Positions 35,370-46,915 of a stretch of 64,000 nt of DNA are shown piece after piece (positions within the stretch are counted from its first letter, which is position 1; each line of letters begins with the position of its first letter). Under the pieces are notes generated by a model. That model did not search any database and had not been told where the DNA came from. It worked only from the letters and a program-made list of their open reading frames with translations. Position numbers and translations under genes: made by a program. Source of the stretch: Cryptomeria japonica (Eukaryota; Streptophyta; Pinopsida; Cupressales; Cupressaceae); assembly GCF_030272615.1 (NCBI RefSeq), contig NC_081406.1:109687283-109751282 (forward strand), in the 5' to 3' direction.

Positions 35370-36521
35370 GCACTAGAGAAGGAGAGAAAATTTTGAATTT
35401 AGAGGTAGCAATTTTCAGTAAGATCAACCAATTTTCTGGATTTAAGCTGTTAAATGCAATCACCACAGTCTCCTGAAATTTCGGAAAAAATGTCCGGGAC
35501 CATGGCGCCCGGAGTGCAACACGGTCCCTGCAACTTTTTTCGAAATTTGCAGGGATGAAAGGTATGATGATTTTAGAGCTAATCTGAAAAAATTGAGTGA
35601 TTTTACGATCTGTAGATAGGCCAAATTAAAGTTGCAAATTCAAAATTGAACCCTATCAAGATTGTCAAAAAATGCAAAATTTGAATTTTGAAAAAGAGAG
35701 GGAAACTGAAATTTTGAATTTTATGATTTTGGAGGGAATGTCAAAAGCAATGCAAATTTTGAAATTCAAAAATTGACTCAATTTCATGCAGAATTCAATT
35801 TTGAAAGCGGAAATCGAAGTTGTTGTAATTAAGCACTTAATTTCAAAAGTCACAAAATGCAAGAATTTGAATAAAGCACTGAAATTTCGAATGATTGCAA
35901 ACACAATTTTCAGATTTATGATAATAAAAACGCAATTTTGACACAAAATTTTAATTTCAATGACTTTTGAATGATTAGAAGCCTTAGACCAAGCAATCGC
36001 AAGACCAACTTTGACTTTAATTTTGAAAGTGTTATAATTGATAAAATCAGCCAAAATTCTGGATTTTAGCAGGAAAATACAGCAAGATCTTGCTCCCGAA
36101 ATTTTGGAAAAAATGTCGGGGACGATGGCACTCGGAGTGCAACACGGTCCTCGCAACTTTTTTCCAAATTTTCAGGGATGAAAGATATTGTGATTTTATT
36201 GCGGAATCCAAAGTTACAGCTGATTTGGAGATGTTTTGATTGGTCAAATTGTCGGACAAAGGTTGAATTAAGAGGGTTTCAAAAATTAGGGTTTTGACAT
36301 TTAACCACTTAATTTTCAGAATTAAAGCACAAATATGAATTGAAAATTTGTAATAGAAAGGCAGATCTGAAACAGGCATTAACATTTAGTCATTTCGCAA
36401 GTTCAATTACCAAAAAGAAAATTTAGGGTTTTTATGCAATCACCTCTAAAATTTTGCAAAAGATCAAACATGGAAATGTAATCAATTTTTTCAGATCTAA
36501 GCATGAAAAATCAGAAAGGAT
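35370..36521 (-). other. K 5' leader with two structured repeats
   Basis: A non-coding leader between the primer site and gag. A unit of about 110 bp occurs twice (35467-35580 and 36080-36203). Each has GGAGTGCAACACGGTCC in the middle and inverted A/T-rich flanks (AAATTTCGGAAAAAA against CTTTTTTCGAAATTT). Packaging or dimerisation is an inference. Confidence 0.75.
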
Positions 36522-36540
36522 GTTCACGTCGGGTTCACCA
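36522..36540 (-). other. Primer binding site of K
   Basis: The minus strand reads TGGTGAACCCGACGTGAAC, three bases inside the LTR edge. It starts TGG, as all tRNA-primed sites do. I do not know which tRNA it pairs with. Confidence 0.75.
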
Positions 36541-36543
36541 AAA

Positions 36544-37627
36544 TGTAAAGCGGAAAAATCGCGATCGAACCCTAGTTGTTCTCCCCTCTTCCGACTCCGA
36601 GGAGAGAGAAGGGAGGTTCGCTAGGATTCGATGGTTTTTTACTTAGGGGAGAGACTTTACATTCAAAAGAGGGGTTGAAACTCATAAGATCCAATCCCAC
36701 GCAATGAAAGATTGGATGCTAAATGAATTTCAAGGGTTAGGAAAGCAAGGCTACCCTCTTTTGTAAAGAATGTTGTTAAGGAAATTAAGCTAAGCATGCA
36801 TAGAAAGTCATAAAGATTCGCTTATAAACTGAGTTCGGGTTATAGGATGAAGCTGCGGACCTGGAATTAGCAGTAAAATGTTGATACGGCGCTGTCCTAC
36901 AAATTTGAGCAAAAGTTGTCCGGACGATGGCGCCTGGTGCCACGGTCCTCCGAAAAATCCGCGAAATGAAGGGGGATCTGTTCGTCTCTGCACAAGGATT
37001 CCAGATCTTCAATTTCAGCCGTGTACCTGCAACCTTGTTCTAAGGATGTTTGTATCCTTATGTGCGAAGGTTTAGATGTTGTATGTTGTATGTTGTAGTA
37101 ATATATTGTATGTGATCTCCTCTTCAATGGTTGAATCCTTGTCTTGAATGCAACACTTAGCCTTGAATGGAGACTTGAAATGATCAATTGCTTGAAGGAA
37201 TGCTTGAATGCTTGAGTATAGTTTCCACGCCTTTTCCATCATATCGAATGAAAGAGGAAAATGTCATTTATATACTTGTCAATTAGGGCTGATAGACTGA
37301 TTTTCCCGACCTTAGGCCGACCAAGGAAAGTTAATTTCCAAATTGCAAACAAAAAGACCCGAGCCCCTTAGGAGACCGGGCCCAAAATAGGACCCAGGGA
37401 CCAGGGCGCTGGGCGCCCTGGTCCTGAGGGACCAGGGCGCTAGGCACTCTGGTCCCACCTCCCGGGACAGCAGGGTGCAAGGAGGTTCAGGCCAGGGTGT
37501 TTGAAAAATGCAGTTTTCAGTGTCGTGAGCAAGTTTCAGGGTCTCCATTCAGGTTGCGTGTTGCGTCGCCATCGTGAAGACCGAAATGCAGTCGAAATTG
37601 CAAGTGTCACAATTTTAGGACGCTACA
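36544..37627 (-). repeat. 5' LTR of K
   Basis: 1084 bp, almost identical to 30159-31219. Main differences are a second copy of the GGGACCAGGGCGCT hairpin unit (about 29 bp extra near 37418-37446) and one fewer GCTTGAATGC repeat near 37200. Confidence 0.94.
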
Positions 37628-37632
37628 GTAGT

Positions 37633-39805
37633 ATATGTTACACTTACCCAACTGCATGGTGAAATTTTTCTTAAAAAGCTTTAAAAGAAGGCGACAGAGT
37701 GAAAAATTCATTAATTTAAAGAAAGGCAAAATCCGTTCACTAACAGTATTGCACAACAGAAAACTCAAGAGGTTGAAACAAAGTTCAACTGAAAGAAAAG
37801 AGAGAAGCAATAAGGAAAAGCAAGTAAATTTGTGCAGAAGGTCTCAAAAGACATCAAGGCACTAATTCATGTTGTCCTAGAGAAAGGCAGAGAGAGGAAG
37901 GATCCATAAGTTCATATTGAGCCTATTAGTATAGAATCTGAATTAGAGGATGACACACTGTTAGCATTTAAGAGGGTTGTTCGGAAGAAACTAGAGGAAA
38001 CAAAGGCAGAAGCAAAGAAAAATCGGTTAGGAAGGTCACAATCAAGCTACCACCACAAAAGCAAGCACCTAAAGCTACACATGCATCTGCATCTGGTAGT
38101 GCCAAGAGGAAGAAGAAGATTGACATCAACTTAGCACTTGAAACTGGTAATACTATCATACCACCTAAAACTTGTGCAAAAATAGTAGATGAAATCACTA
38201 AAGATGGCATGTTGAAGAATGTTAAATTTTATTATAAAAACTTAGAGGATGATGAGCAGAGAGAGGTAGAGAAAGCAATTCTATTATACTTAGATATTTA
38301 TAAGAAAACTTTAATAGAGAAAAAATCAAATACTGGTTGAGTTATATAACATATTGGATGCTAGAAGATTATCAGCTATGCAAGAAGATAAAAACATTAA
38401 GCTTCAAGAGCTATTATCTATCTGTTTTACTATAGCTCCAGATGAAATGGAAAAGACACTTGAGGCAGCAGATAGAAAAGTTTTCAATAGTAAACAGAGG
38501 ATAACTAACCTAATGCTAGGGAGAGTAAATGAAATAATAAAGGAAACTCAAAAATAATGGGTTAAATTTTTGGGAGAAAACAGAGGATTCTTTACTTCAC
38601 CGGAAACCAAGACAAAAAATATAGATACCCCTGTTGAAGGAAAAGGAAAGGGGATTATGGGTACTTCACCCCCAGTTTTGAAAATTATTAAGATAGTGGA
38701 AATTGAGCCACTAGTAAATACAGATGTATAGACAAATACTGAGATACTGGTTAATACTAAGAATGAACAAGCTAACATTGTACATGATACTAATATTGAG
38801 GACAATTGTCTTCTTGATACAAATATAAAGGTTGGGATTACTATTCGTACAGAGGAACCGACAGTTACACAGACTGCACTAAGTGGTGAAGCCATTGGTC
38901 CAAGTGAGGAGGTTATAAAGGATAAAACATCAGAGGAGAAAACAAAGGAATCTATAAGGGAACAAATTGTTGGTCCATCATTATTGTCAATTGACACTTC
39001 TGAGGTAGAAAAGAAAACCATCATAGAAATGAGTTCCATTGAACTGATGATGATGGTTGCTCAAAAATTGATGAAGGAGGGATCCATAGACAAAGGGATT
39101 ATAGTTCAATCAATCATTGTTCTACACAGATTGGTCCTAGAGTGTAAGATTGAAAATGAAGTGAGCCCATCTGACAAGCTTAAGATAATCACCGAGCACA
39201 TATCTAAAGACTTTCAATCCTTATAGAAAATCTCAAACCGACAAGCACTAGAAAGATTTACTCATGCTAAGAGAGCTGCTTTTGATCAGATAATTGAAAC
39301 AAAGAAGAAAAAGATTGAGGAGAAGCTAATCCTAGTAGAAAATTCTTTGAAACAATGTACAAATATATATAGGGTATGTTTTAACACTGAAATACTTATA
39401 GCAAATTTGGATAAAAAGATAAAAGAGATTCAGGAGAAAATTGCAAGTATTGCTAAATCTTTTGATGGATTAATTTCATTAACTACATCAATTGATGGCC
39501 AAATTTTGATTTTGGAGAGCCAATTTTTTGCTCTTGAAAAGGAAAGAGACAAAATGATTAGAAGAGCCAGAAGTCTAAGAGGCTTGGTGAGTCCTCGGTC
39601 GGATTCACTCTGTGTACACAAGAAAGAATGCATGGATATGGTGGGAAAACCCACAATGGTAGACATAAATGAGAAAGAGTCTTTTGCACATTTATTGAGT
39701 GGACTTGTATCTATTTCTAGCACATTCAAAACTAGCTGGGATACTTATGTGGAGTTACTAGAGAAGGCTTATCCGAAAATTTTGAAGTTGGTCAAGCTCC
39801 AATAA
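37633..39805 (+). pseudogene. B ORF4: 3'-terminal coiled-coil protein
   Basis: The frame can be followed from about 37820 (KASKFVQKVSKDIKALIHV) with shifts near 38020 and 38335, then in one frame from 38354 to 39805 with three stops (38555, 38726 and 39224 region), each fitting CAA or CAG. It is highly charged with long helical stretches (LDKKIKEIQEKIASIAKSF, LEKERDKMIRRARSLRG), probably coiled coil, about 650 to 700 residues if restored. It ends about 270 bp before the 3' LTR. No enzyme, signal peptide or membrane segment is seen. Element F's ORF at 4170-4808 has the same position and composition. The function is unknown. Confidence 0.65.
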
Positions 39806-40077
39806 GACATTTTTGGGGATATTCATTGTACAGTTCTTATTATTTAACATTCTTTTTAGAATTCTTAATGGTATTGATGTCAAAGGAGGAGTAGTATAGA
39901 TGTGAAAAATAATAAAATAGTTGCATACAATAGGAGGAGTTATAGAGTTTTGGAGTTTTTGGAGATATGGAGTATTTTGCATATTCAACTCAGGGGGAGT
40001 AGGGTAGGATGAAACCAGCAGATGAAACCTTGACCATTTTTCACATGAGTGTTGCCATCAATTCCAAAGGGAGAGAT
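39806..40077 (+). other. B 3' untranslated region and polypurine tract
   Basis: Purine tracts occur at about 39881 (CAAAGGAGGAG) and 39990 (CAGGGGGAG). The LTR-adjacent tract CCAAAGGGAGAGAT is at 40064-40077, preceded by GTTGCCATCAATT (40051-40063). Confidence 0.85.
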
Positions 40078-41013
40078 TGTTGGCAATTGACACTCCATTG
40101 GTTGGTTTCACTATGTTGTCATTGATGGAAACATTATTTTGTGTTTCATCTTCACGGTGTACCAATAGGCACTTCACAGATTCTACACCGCCACTGGTAC
40201 TGGCACCGACAGGTCAGAAAGATTTCTTTGGTCACTGGCAATGCAGGCCAACATGGTATAATAAAGGTTATCGGTATTAGAGGCCGACATATGTTGGATC
40301 TGGCATTGGTAATTTGTTTTAATGTTCATACATTTATGTTATCTAGCCAACATGTAATTTGATATTGTATATATCTTTGCAAGTCGACATAAGGCATAAA
40401 AATTGTACAGGGTATATAGGTCAGTTAAGATTAGATCATTATGATAGATAGAGATATATACATATATGGTGATGGATATGTGAATTTAATATGATGCAAA
40501 ATAATTTAGAGAGATAATGTATGTGAGGAAATTATTGTAAGGGTTATTTTGGTAAGGGGTTTAGGGCTTCAAATCAGAACAAACAGATCTTAAACCAGAA
40601 CTATATTCTGGCATAGATGATGCTTTCTTAGAAGATCACACTTCTTTGGATTTTATTCTGGAATTTTATGTAGTCAGTGAGGCTCCTATTGTGATTGAGC
40701 AATGTGCTTTAGGCTGTAAGCCTTCCTACAAGTGAAGGCCCCTCATATTTTGTAATATCTCTTTATATAGCTAGTGGATTGATATTATGGGTCACAAATC
40801 CCACCGTGGTTTTTCTTCTTTGAGGTTTTCCACGTATAAATCTATGTGTTATGATTCTCATTTATGTGTTTGGCTTATAGGTTGCTTTACTTCTTTCAAT
40901 TCTGTATGTACTAGTATACCGGTTGGTGTATTAATGTTTTAATAAGGCTAAAATTTACTATTTCGGTATAACACTTATTCAGCCCCCTCTGTCAGTGTTA
41001 TTGGTTTCCAACA
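40078..41013 (+). repeat. 3' LTR of B
   Basis: 936 bp, TGTTGGCAATTGACAC to TTTCCAACA. It has the CCACCGTGGTTTTTC box near 40802 and GTTTTCCACGTATAAATC after it, both lost or altered in the 5' copy. Confidence 0.94.
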
Positions 41014-41018
41014 GTTTT

Positions 41019-41298
41019 TCCCATTTGCGTTTCCACATGAAAAATCATTATGTTCATGTTTTGGATGGATTATTGAGTTATGCATTTGATGTCTTTATTA
41101 TATTACCTTAATGATGAACACTTAAGTTGCTACCAGTAATGTTTTGGTAAATCATATTTGGAGATTGTTTAATCAACTACCAGTACTGGTTATGAACTAT
41201 TTTGTGAAGTATTTTGCAAATTGGTAAAAATTTCTAGGTTATCCTTATTACTGATTCACTCCCCCCCTCTCAGTAATAATTGGATCCTCTCAATAACA
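41019..41298 (+). repeat. 3' LTR of A, right part
   Basis: Resumes after B and its target duplication with TCCCATTTGCGTTTCCACAT and ends TCAATAACA. It aligns with 14966-15244 of the 5' LTR. Confidence 0.93.
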
Positions 41299-41412
41299 CA
41301 TATCTACAATAAATCACCCAAACCAATTCTTTGCAACACCGAAGCACAAGAAACATAGGAATATGTTGACATCAATGACAACGACACATTCCACCAACTC
41401 TAATATCCAACA
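41299..41412 (-). repeat. 3' LTR of C, right part
   Basis: 114 bp completing C's 3' LTR after A. It ends ATATCCAACA and carries the arm GTTGACATCAATG (41365-41377). Confidence 0.85.
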
Positions 41413-41863
41413 ATCTCCCCCTTTGGCATTGATGACAACATATGAATGTGAAAAACAATCAATGCAAAGAAAGAAATCAACTCCAACAGAGTTCCCCTAA
41501 GATCATGCACACATAGCTCTCTACCTTAGATAGATAATTCAGTATTTCGCATGCTTTTCTCCCACTTTGACATCAATGTTAAAGGCATATACAAATCATT
41601 ATTCTCTCCCTCTTACTAGATAATATCTCACCCTAAGACACACACTAATAAAAAAATTTGAACAGCTGAATCGCATACTGACTACTCCCCTTGAGTTGTA
41701 GCACCCACTCATCAATTCGGATATCAGGATAAGACTATGAAGTCCACCAGATTGATGCAACTTAATGCATCAGTTCACAATAGGAGGGAAATCACCCTTA
41801 ACTTCTCTATCAGATATACAAATGTATTAGTAGGAAAAGACTTAACTTAAAGATATATGCAAT
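41413..41863 (-). other. C 3' untranslated region and polypurine tract
   Basis: The minus-strand polypurine tract CCAAAGGGGGAGAT occupies 41413-41426, followed by the arm CATTGATGACAAC (41427-41439, plus strand). No gene is seen in the rest. Confidence 0.85.
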
Positions 41864-42675
41864 CTATTCCTTTGTAGATACATACTCCAATCTGACTTCT
41901 TTCTCATTGATCTTCTCTCTCAAGAAATGAAACTTGATTGATATATGTTTTGTCTTAGAATGTAATACCATATTCTTAGAAATATTGATAGCACTAGAAT
42001 TGTCACAATATATAGTAGTAAGCTCATTATAAACAACTCTAATATCCTTCAACATCTGCTTCATCCAAAGTACCCGAGTGAAATTGCTAGCAGAAACAAT
42101 GTATTTAGCTTCTGCAGTAGATAAAGAGATAACATTCTACTTCTTCCTTGCCAAAGCAACCAACTTCTTTCCCAAATAGAATACACCACCTATAGTGCTC
42201 TTCCAATCATCAACATCACCTTCCCAATCAACATCTGTATAAGCATTTAAAGTGAAATCATCATTCTTCAGATACCACAAACCATAGTCAACTATTCCCT
42301 TCAAATATATGAATATCCTCTTCACAGTAGTAACATGAATTTCTTTAGGATCAGATAGAAATATTGCAAAAAGACATACAACATTCATAATGTCAAGTCT
42401 AGTTTGAGTCAAATATGGTAGTCCACCAACCATAGATCTATGCAGGGTTTGGTTAGCCTTTGAAGATTCATCATCTTTTGTCATCTTACATCTAGTTATC
42501 ATAGGAGCTCCAATAGGTTTGGAATCATCTAAACCAAACTTCTTCAACAATTCCTTCACATAATTTGATTGAGATAAGAAAATACCTTTGTCAATATATG
42601 TAATTTTTAATCCCAAAAATAATTTCATCTCTCCTATCATAGACATCTCAAACTCTTTTTTCATATCATTAGCAA
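41864..42675 (-). pseudogene. Copia C reverse transcriptase C-terminus and RNase H
   Basis: Starting at the D insertion, the minus strand reads MKKEFEMSMIGEMKLFLGL, SQSNYVKELLKKFGLDDSK, then HVTTVKRIFIYLKGIVDYGL and AYTDVDWEGDVDDWKSTIGG, the end of RT and the first RNase H motif. After a stop near 42137 it continues to IYCDNSSAINISKN and HISIKFHFLREK. The terminal KPLP-type motif is degenerate. The reading is long and clean up to 42137, suggesting C is not extremely old. RT was split by D with target duplication ACTTC (42676-42680). Confidence 0.9.
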
Positions 42676-42680
42676 ACTTC

Positions 42681-43926
42681 TGTTAGCAGCAATCAAGAAG
42701 GAAGACTAAGAGGGGGGTGAATCAGTCTTTCCTTGGATCTAGAAAATTAAGCTCCAAAACAAAAACTAATAAACTATAGCAATAAATAAATAAGCCAATT
42801 AACAGCACAACACACAAAACCAAGATTTTGATGTGGAAAACCCAGTTAAGGGGAAAACCACGGTGGGAACCTACCCATAGTAATATGATACTCTGCAGTA
42901 GTATGTGAAAAATATAACAATAGGGAATGCACATGCATTCAGGCACACTTCCTAGAGCTCACTACTCAAAAGATATTTGTTTGGAAGGCTAGAACCCTCA
43001 GGTAAGTCTCACTGACTTACAATATGATTTGGACTACAATCTAGAAGAAATAAACTACAATGATAGCATCTACAAATGCTTGATGATAGTTCCGGTTAAG
43101 GACAATTATCTATCTTGCACCACCAAACACACTTCAACACTTCACTAAATGATATTTTTCTCGTTTGCACATTAACCTCTCTCTGATAATGCAAACACAA
43201 TATCAACACCAAAACTAAGTGACTAACTCAACTATATATATAATTTATCAACCTTGATAACAAGGTCAGCTAAACTCTCAACCCTCAACTCACAAAATTA
43301 TATTATACGATACAAAGATCAATCACTAGACCAATATAACTATTTACATTACATAGCATGGACCTAATTCAAATTCCCAAATGATCACATCCACCGGAAA
43401 TCATGCCAAAATCAATCACAACACACTACACCATCAGAAATACCACATAACATGAAAATCATCATCGGTTGATGAAAACCACCAAAAAATCACACAACAA
43501 TCAATGCGGATCACCAAAATAAATAGGACATGACTAGGAAACACCAGAAAGCATGTTAGAATAATCACCAACAGCTACACCAGCACCACTAGTCAAATCT
43601 TCATCGATCAGCATCAGAAAGCTTAAGAACACAACCAATAAGAAACTATCATGAAGAAAGATAACTTGTGGGGCACTAAATAATAAACTATCTGACATTA
43701 AAATACACAAGATCATCCCAAACAATATCCCAAAGCCTTAGCACAAGATTTGATCACACCGGAATATACGAGAGGAAATATCAGATTCTACAAAATAGTG
43801 ATCAACAAAACCAAACTACAAAACCGGATCAGAAGATCTTACCAAACTGGAATAAATCACAAGAAAATGTTGACATCAATGACAACAACATATCCTAGTA
43901 GCAGCAATGAACAACCATATCCAACA
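42681..43926 (-). repeat. 3' LTR of D
   Basis: 1246 bp, TGTTAGCAGCAATC to ATATCCAACA. It includes the AAAACCACGGTGGGAACC box near 42855, a TATATATATA run near 43234 (minus-strand TATA) and the arm GTTGACATCAATG (43869-43881). Confidence 0.93.
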
Positions 43927-44210
43927 ATCTCTCCATTTGGCATCGATGGCAACATATGAATGTGAAAAACAATCAATGCAAAGAAAGAAGATATCACCAG
44001 CAAACTCCCCCTAAGATCAAGATAGATAATGCATTTTTTCAAAGTATCTCTCTCCCCCTTTGACAGCAATGCCAGAAATCTCCAAAACAGAAAACCAAAC
44101 TCTCTCCCCCTAAAATAGAGACTACTCTTGCAGAGGAGCAACACCAAGTCATCAATCTGAATAAAATAATAAGGCTCTGAAATCCATCGAATTGATGCAA
44201 CTCAATGCAT
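43927..44210 (-). other. D 3' untranslated region and polypurine tract
   Basis: The minus-strand tract CCAAATGGAGAGAT (43927-43940) abuts the LTR, followed by the arm CATCGATGGCAAC (43941-43953). Two more purine tracts lie near 44010 and 44054. Confidence 0.82.
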
Positions 44211-45071
44211 CTAGTTCTCATCAGAAGGGGTGGATACCCCTAACTTGTCTCTCAAGTAAATAAATGTATCTACAGGAAAAGGCTTAGTGAAAATATTAGC
44301 AATTTGTTCCTTTGTAGATACATATTCCAACTTCACCTTTTCTTCCCCGACTTTCTCTCGTAAGTAATTATATTTGATTGATATATGCGTAGTCTTTGAA
44401 TGTTGCACATGATTCTTTGATATGTTTATAGCACTAGAATTATCATAGTATATAATAGTAGGCTCATCATGAATAATTCTGATATCTTTCAACATTTTCT
44501 TCATTCAAACTATCTGAGTGCAATTAGTAGCAGCAACAATGTACTCAGCTTCATCAGTAGATAAGGATACTGAATCTTGTTTCTTGCTAGCCCATGAAAC
44601 CAAATTCTTACCTAAAAAAGAATTTTCCACTAGTAGTAATCTTCCGGTCATCAATATCACCAGTCCAATCTACATCAGTGTAGGCACACAATATGAAACC
44701 ATCATTCTTCATATACCATAAACCATAATCCACAGTTCCCTTTAGATATATGAATATCATCTTAATAGTAGTGACATGACTCTCTTTTGGATCAACTTGA
44801 TATCTAGCAACCATACACACATCATGAATAATGTTAGGCCTAGTCTAAGTAAGAGATAGCAGTCCACCAACCATATATCTATATAAACTCTGATTATCTA
44901 TCATTTTTGGACAATTTACAACCAGTCACACTAGGAGTTCCAGCTGGTTTGGAATCATCTAGTCCAAACTTCTTCAACAGTTCCTTCACATACTTAATTT
45001 GAGATATAAAAATTCCTTTTCTTGTCTGTGCAATTTACAAACCTAAGAAAAACTTTATCTCACCAATCATA
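44211..45071 (-). pseudogene. Copia D RT C-terminus and RNase H
   Basis: From the TRIM towards the LTR: IGEIKFFLGL, YVKELLKKFGLDDSKPAGTP, HVTTIKMIFIYLKGTVDYGL, AYTDVDWTGDIDDRK, DEAEYIVAATNC, YYDNSSAINISKN and the terminal IANIFTKPFPVDTFIYLRDK ending at 44211. The last 97 codons are open, but stops near 44504, 44608 and 44900 break the protein. Confidence 0.9.
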
Positions 45072-45415
45072 TGTTGGCAGTGGGCTAGCATCCCTCATGA
45101 GGATTAATGACATGGTTTAACAACCTCCTGTGGATTCTATAAGTCTAGTGGTTGTATTGGGCATTGACATGTCGATATTTTGTTGCAACGACAACCCTAG
45201 CTTTTAACAAGTGGTATCAAAGCTTGGTCATAGATTCAAATCACATAGGCCACGATGAGTGATGCTAGGAAGGGAATTGTTGGCAGTGGGCCATCATCCC
45301 TCATGAGGATTTGCAACATGGTCTAACAACTTCCTATGTATTCTATAAGTCTAGTGGTTGTATCGGGCATTGACATGTTGATCTTTTGGTGCAATGGAAA
45401 CCCTCGCTTGTAACA
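45072..45415 (+). mobile_element. TRIM: terminal-repeat retrotransposon in miniature
   Basis: A 344-bp element with direct repeats 45072-45210 (139 bp) and 45278-45415 (138 bp), each TGTTGGCAGTGGGC to TAACA. It has a primer site TGGTATCAAAGC (45213-45224), a 67-bp internal region, a purine tract AGGAAGGGAA before the second repeat, and a perfect duplication TCATA (45067-45071 and 45416-45420). It has no coding capacity, which is the definition of a TRIM. It splits D's RT between MSM and IGE. Confidence 0.95.
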
Positions 45416-45804
45416 TCATAGACATATCAAGTTCTTTCTGCATATCATTGACAAACTTAATACTCATATCATCATCACCACTAAAAATAATGTCATCAAC
45501 AAAGACTTCAACAATCAAAATGTTATCATTTTGAATCTAAAAGTACATATTATCATCAACAACACCTTTAGTAAATCCCAATTTCAACAAGTATTTGTCC
45601 AATCTAGCATTCTAGGCTCTAGGAGATTTTTTCAATCCCTAAAGTGTTTTCTTCAACTTACATACCATGTCTCCATCATGCGACAATGAAAATCTATCAG
45701 GTTGGTCAATGTAAACTTCTTCCTCTAGATCACCATTCAAAAATGCAGATTTGACATCCATCTGATATACCTTGAAATCTTTATAAGAATCATAAGAAAG
45801 TAAT
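45416..45804 (-). pseudogene. Copia D reverse transcriptase, middle part
   Basis: The minus strand reads [69 protein letters not shown] (catalytic DD) and FVNDMQKELDMSM at the TRIM junction. Stops replace residues in the GLK/W region near 45620. The upstream part of RT lies beyond gypsy E at 55382. Confidence 0.9.
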
Positions 45805-46915
45805 TGTCGTTCCTGTGAAGTGTGTACTTGTTATACCTGTAGCTACAACACAAAACACTCAATAAATCATTACAAGCAATGGTTAGAAAATTAATCAATG
45901 AAAGATAAAACCATAGCTAATTGATCTATTGCCTCCTAGTAAATGCGAGTATGAATTTCGCTCTCAAATCTGGTTATGCAAATTCCAATGACTTGACTAC
46001 ACTTAAATGAAGGATTTAAATGATGAAGATGCATAAGCTAGCAATGATAGCATGATTAATATAAATGATTTCATTATTATTCTAGAAAACAAGATAGAAT
46101 GAAGATGCAATTAAGCTAAAATTGAACATGATAACAATGCTAAGATGATAAACTACGAGCTATATGCCTATAGTAACAATGCATGAATGCAAATGAGATG
46201 GGATCCTTATTGTTCTAAAATGGGGTCTATTTATAGTATTTCCAAGGCTAGGGGTGAGGTGGCAAGATTCAACGGTCAAGATTAAGTTTGAAGATATCAA
46301 TGGTTAAATTGGAGGAGGTTGGCAAAGAGGTTGGATTAAAGGGAACATTTGTCATCTCTATGGTGACAAGTGTCAAGAGGCTTGTAGAAGAGGTTGGATG
46401 AAAGGGAACACTTGGTGACAAGTGTCAAGAGGCTTGTAGAAGAGGTTGGATGAAAGGGAACACTTGGCGACAAGTGTCACAAATATTTGCTCATGAGAGG
46501 GTAAAGTGTTCAAGGAAAGGGGACATGGTGGTTAGGATGTGCAAGCTAGGATGGGTTTAGGAAAACTCGGGGTTAGGTTTAGGAGTGGTAGAAGTTAGGA
46601 GAATTTGAATTTAAAAATTCAAATAATAGTAAATAGCTAATTAATTTAAGCAACTCATGAATTTGATTTGTTTTAATTAATTAAATGATTTAAGAAGAAA
46701 TGAATTTGATGGGGGGAATTAATTAATTTGAATTAATTTATCAAAGGGGATTATTGAAATGAACCTATTAAATAAATCCTTAGATTTATTAATAAGTAGA
46801 TGAAAGAGGAGGATTTAATCAAATTGTTGATGAATTCAATTAAATTAGGGAGGAGGATTAATTAAATAGTTGCTTATTCAATTAATTATCTTTAGACCAT
46901 TTTTAGGTGTATACA
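45805..46915 (-). repeat. 3' LTR of E
   Basis: 1111 bp, TGTCGTTCCTGTG to GTGTATACA. A 52-bp unit is tandemly duplicated (46362-46413 and 46414-46465); the 5' LTR has it once. The minus-strand TATA box CTATAAATAG is at 46227-46236. Confidence 0.93.

Larger units (their letters stand above)
30159..37627 (-). mobile_element. Non-autonomous gag-protease LTR element K
   Basis: LTRs 30159-31219 and 36544-37627 are flanked by a perfect duplication GTAGT (30154-30158 and 37628-37632). Minus strand: primer site, 1.2-kb structured leader, gag and protease in one frame with a single stop, Pro/basic tail, PPT. There is no RT, RNase H or integrase. The gag is of Ty3/gypsy Tat-like type. The LTRs are nearly identical, so this is the youngest element in the window. 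Confidence 0.9.
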
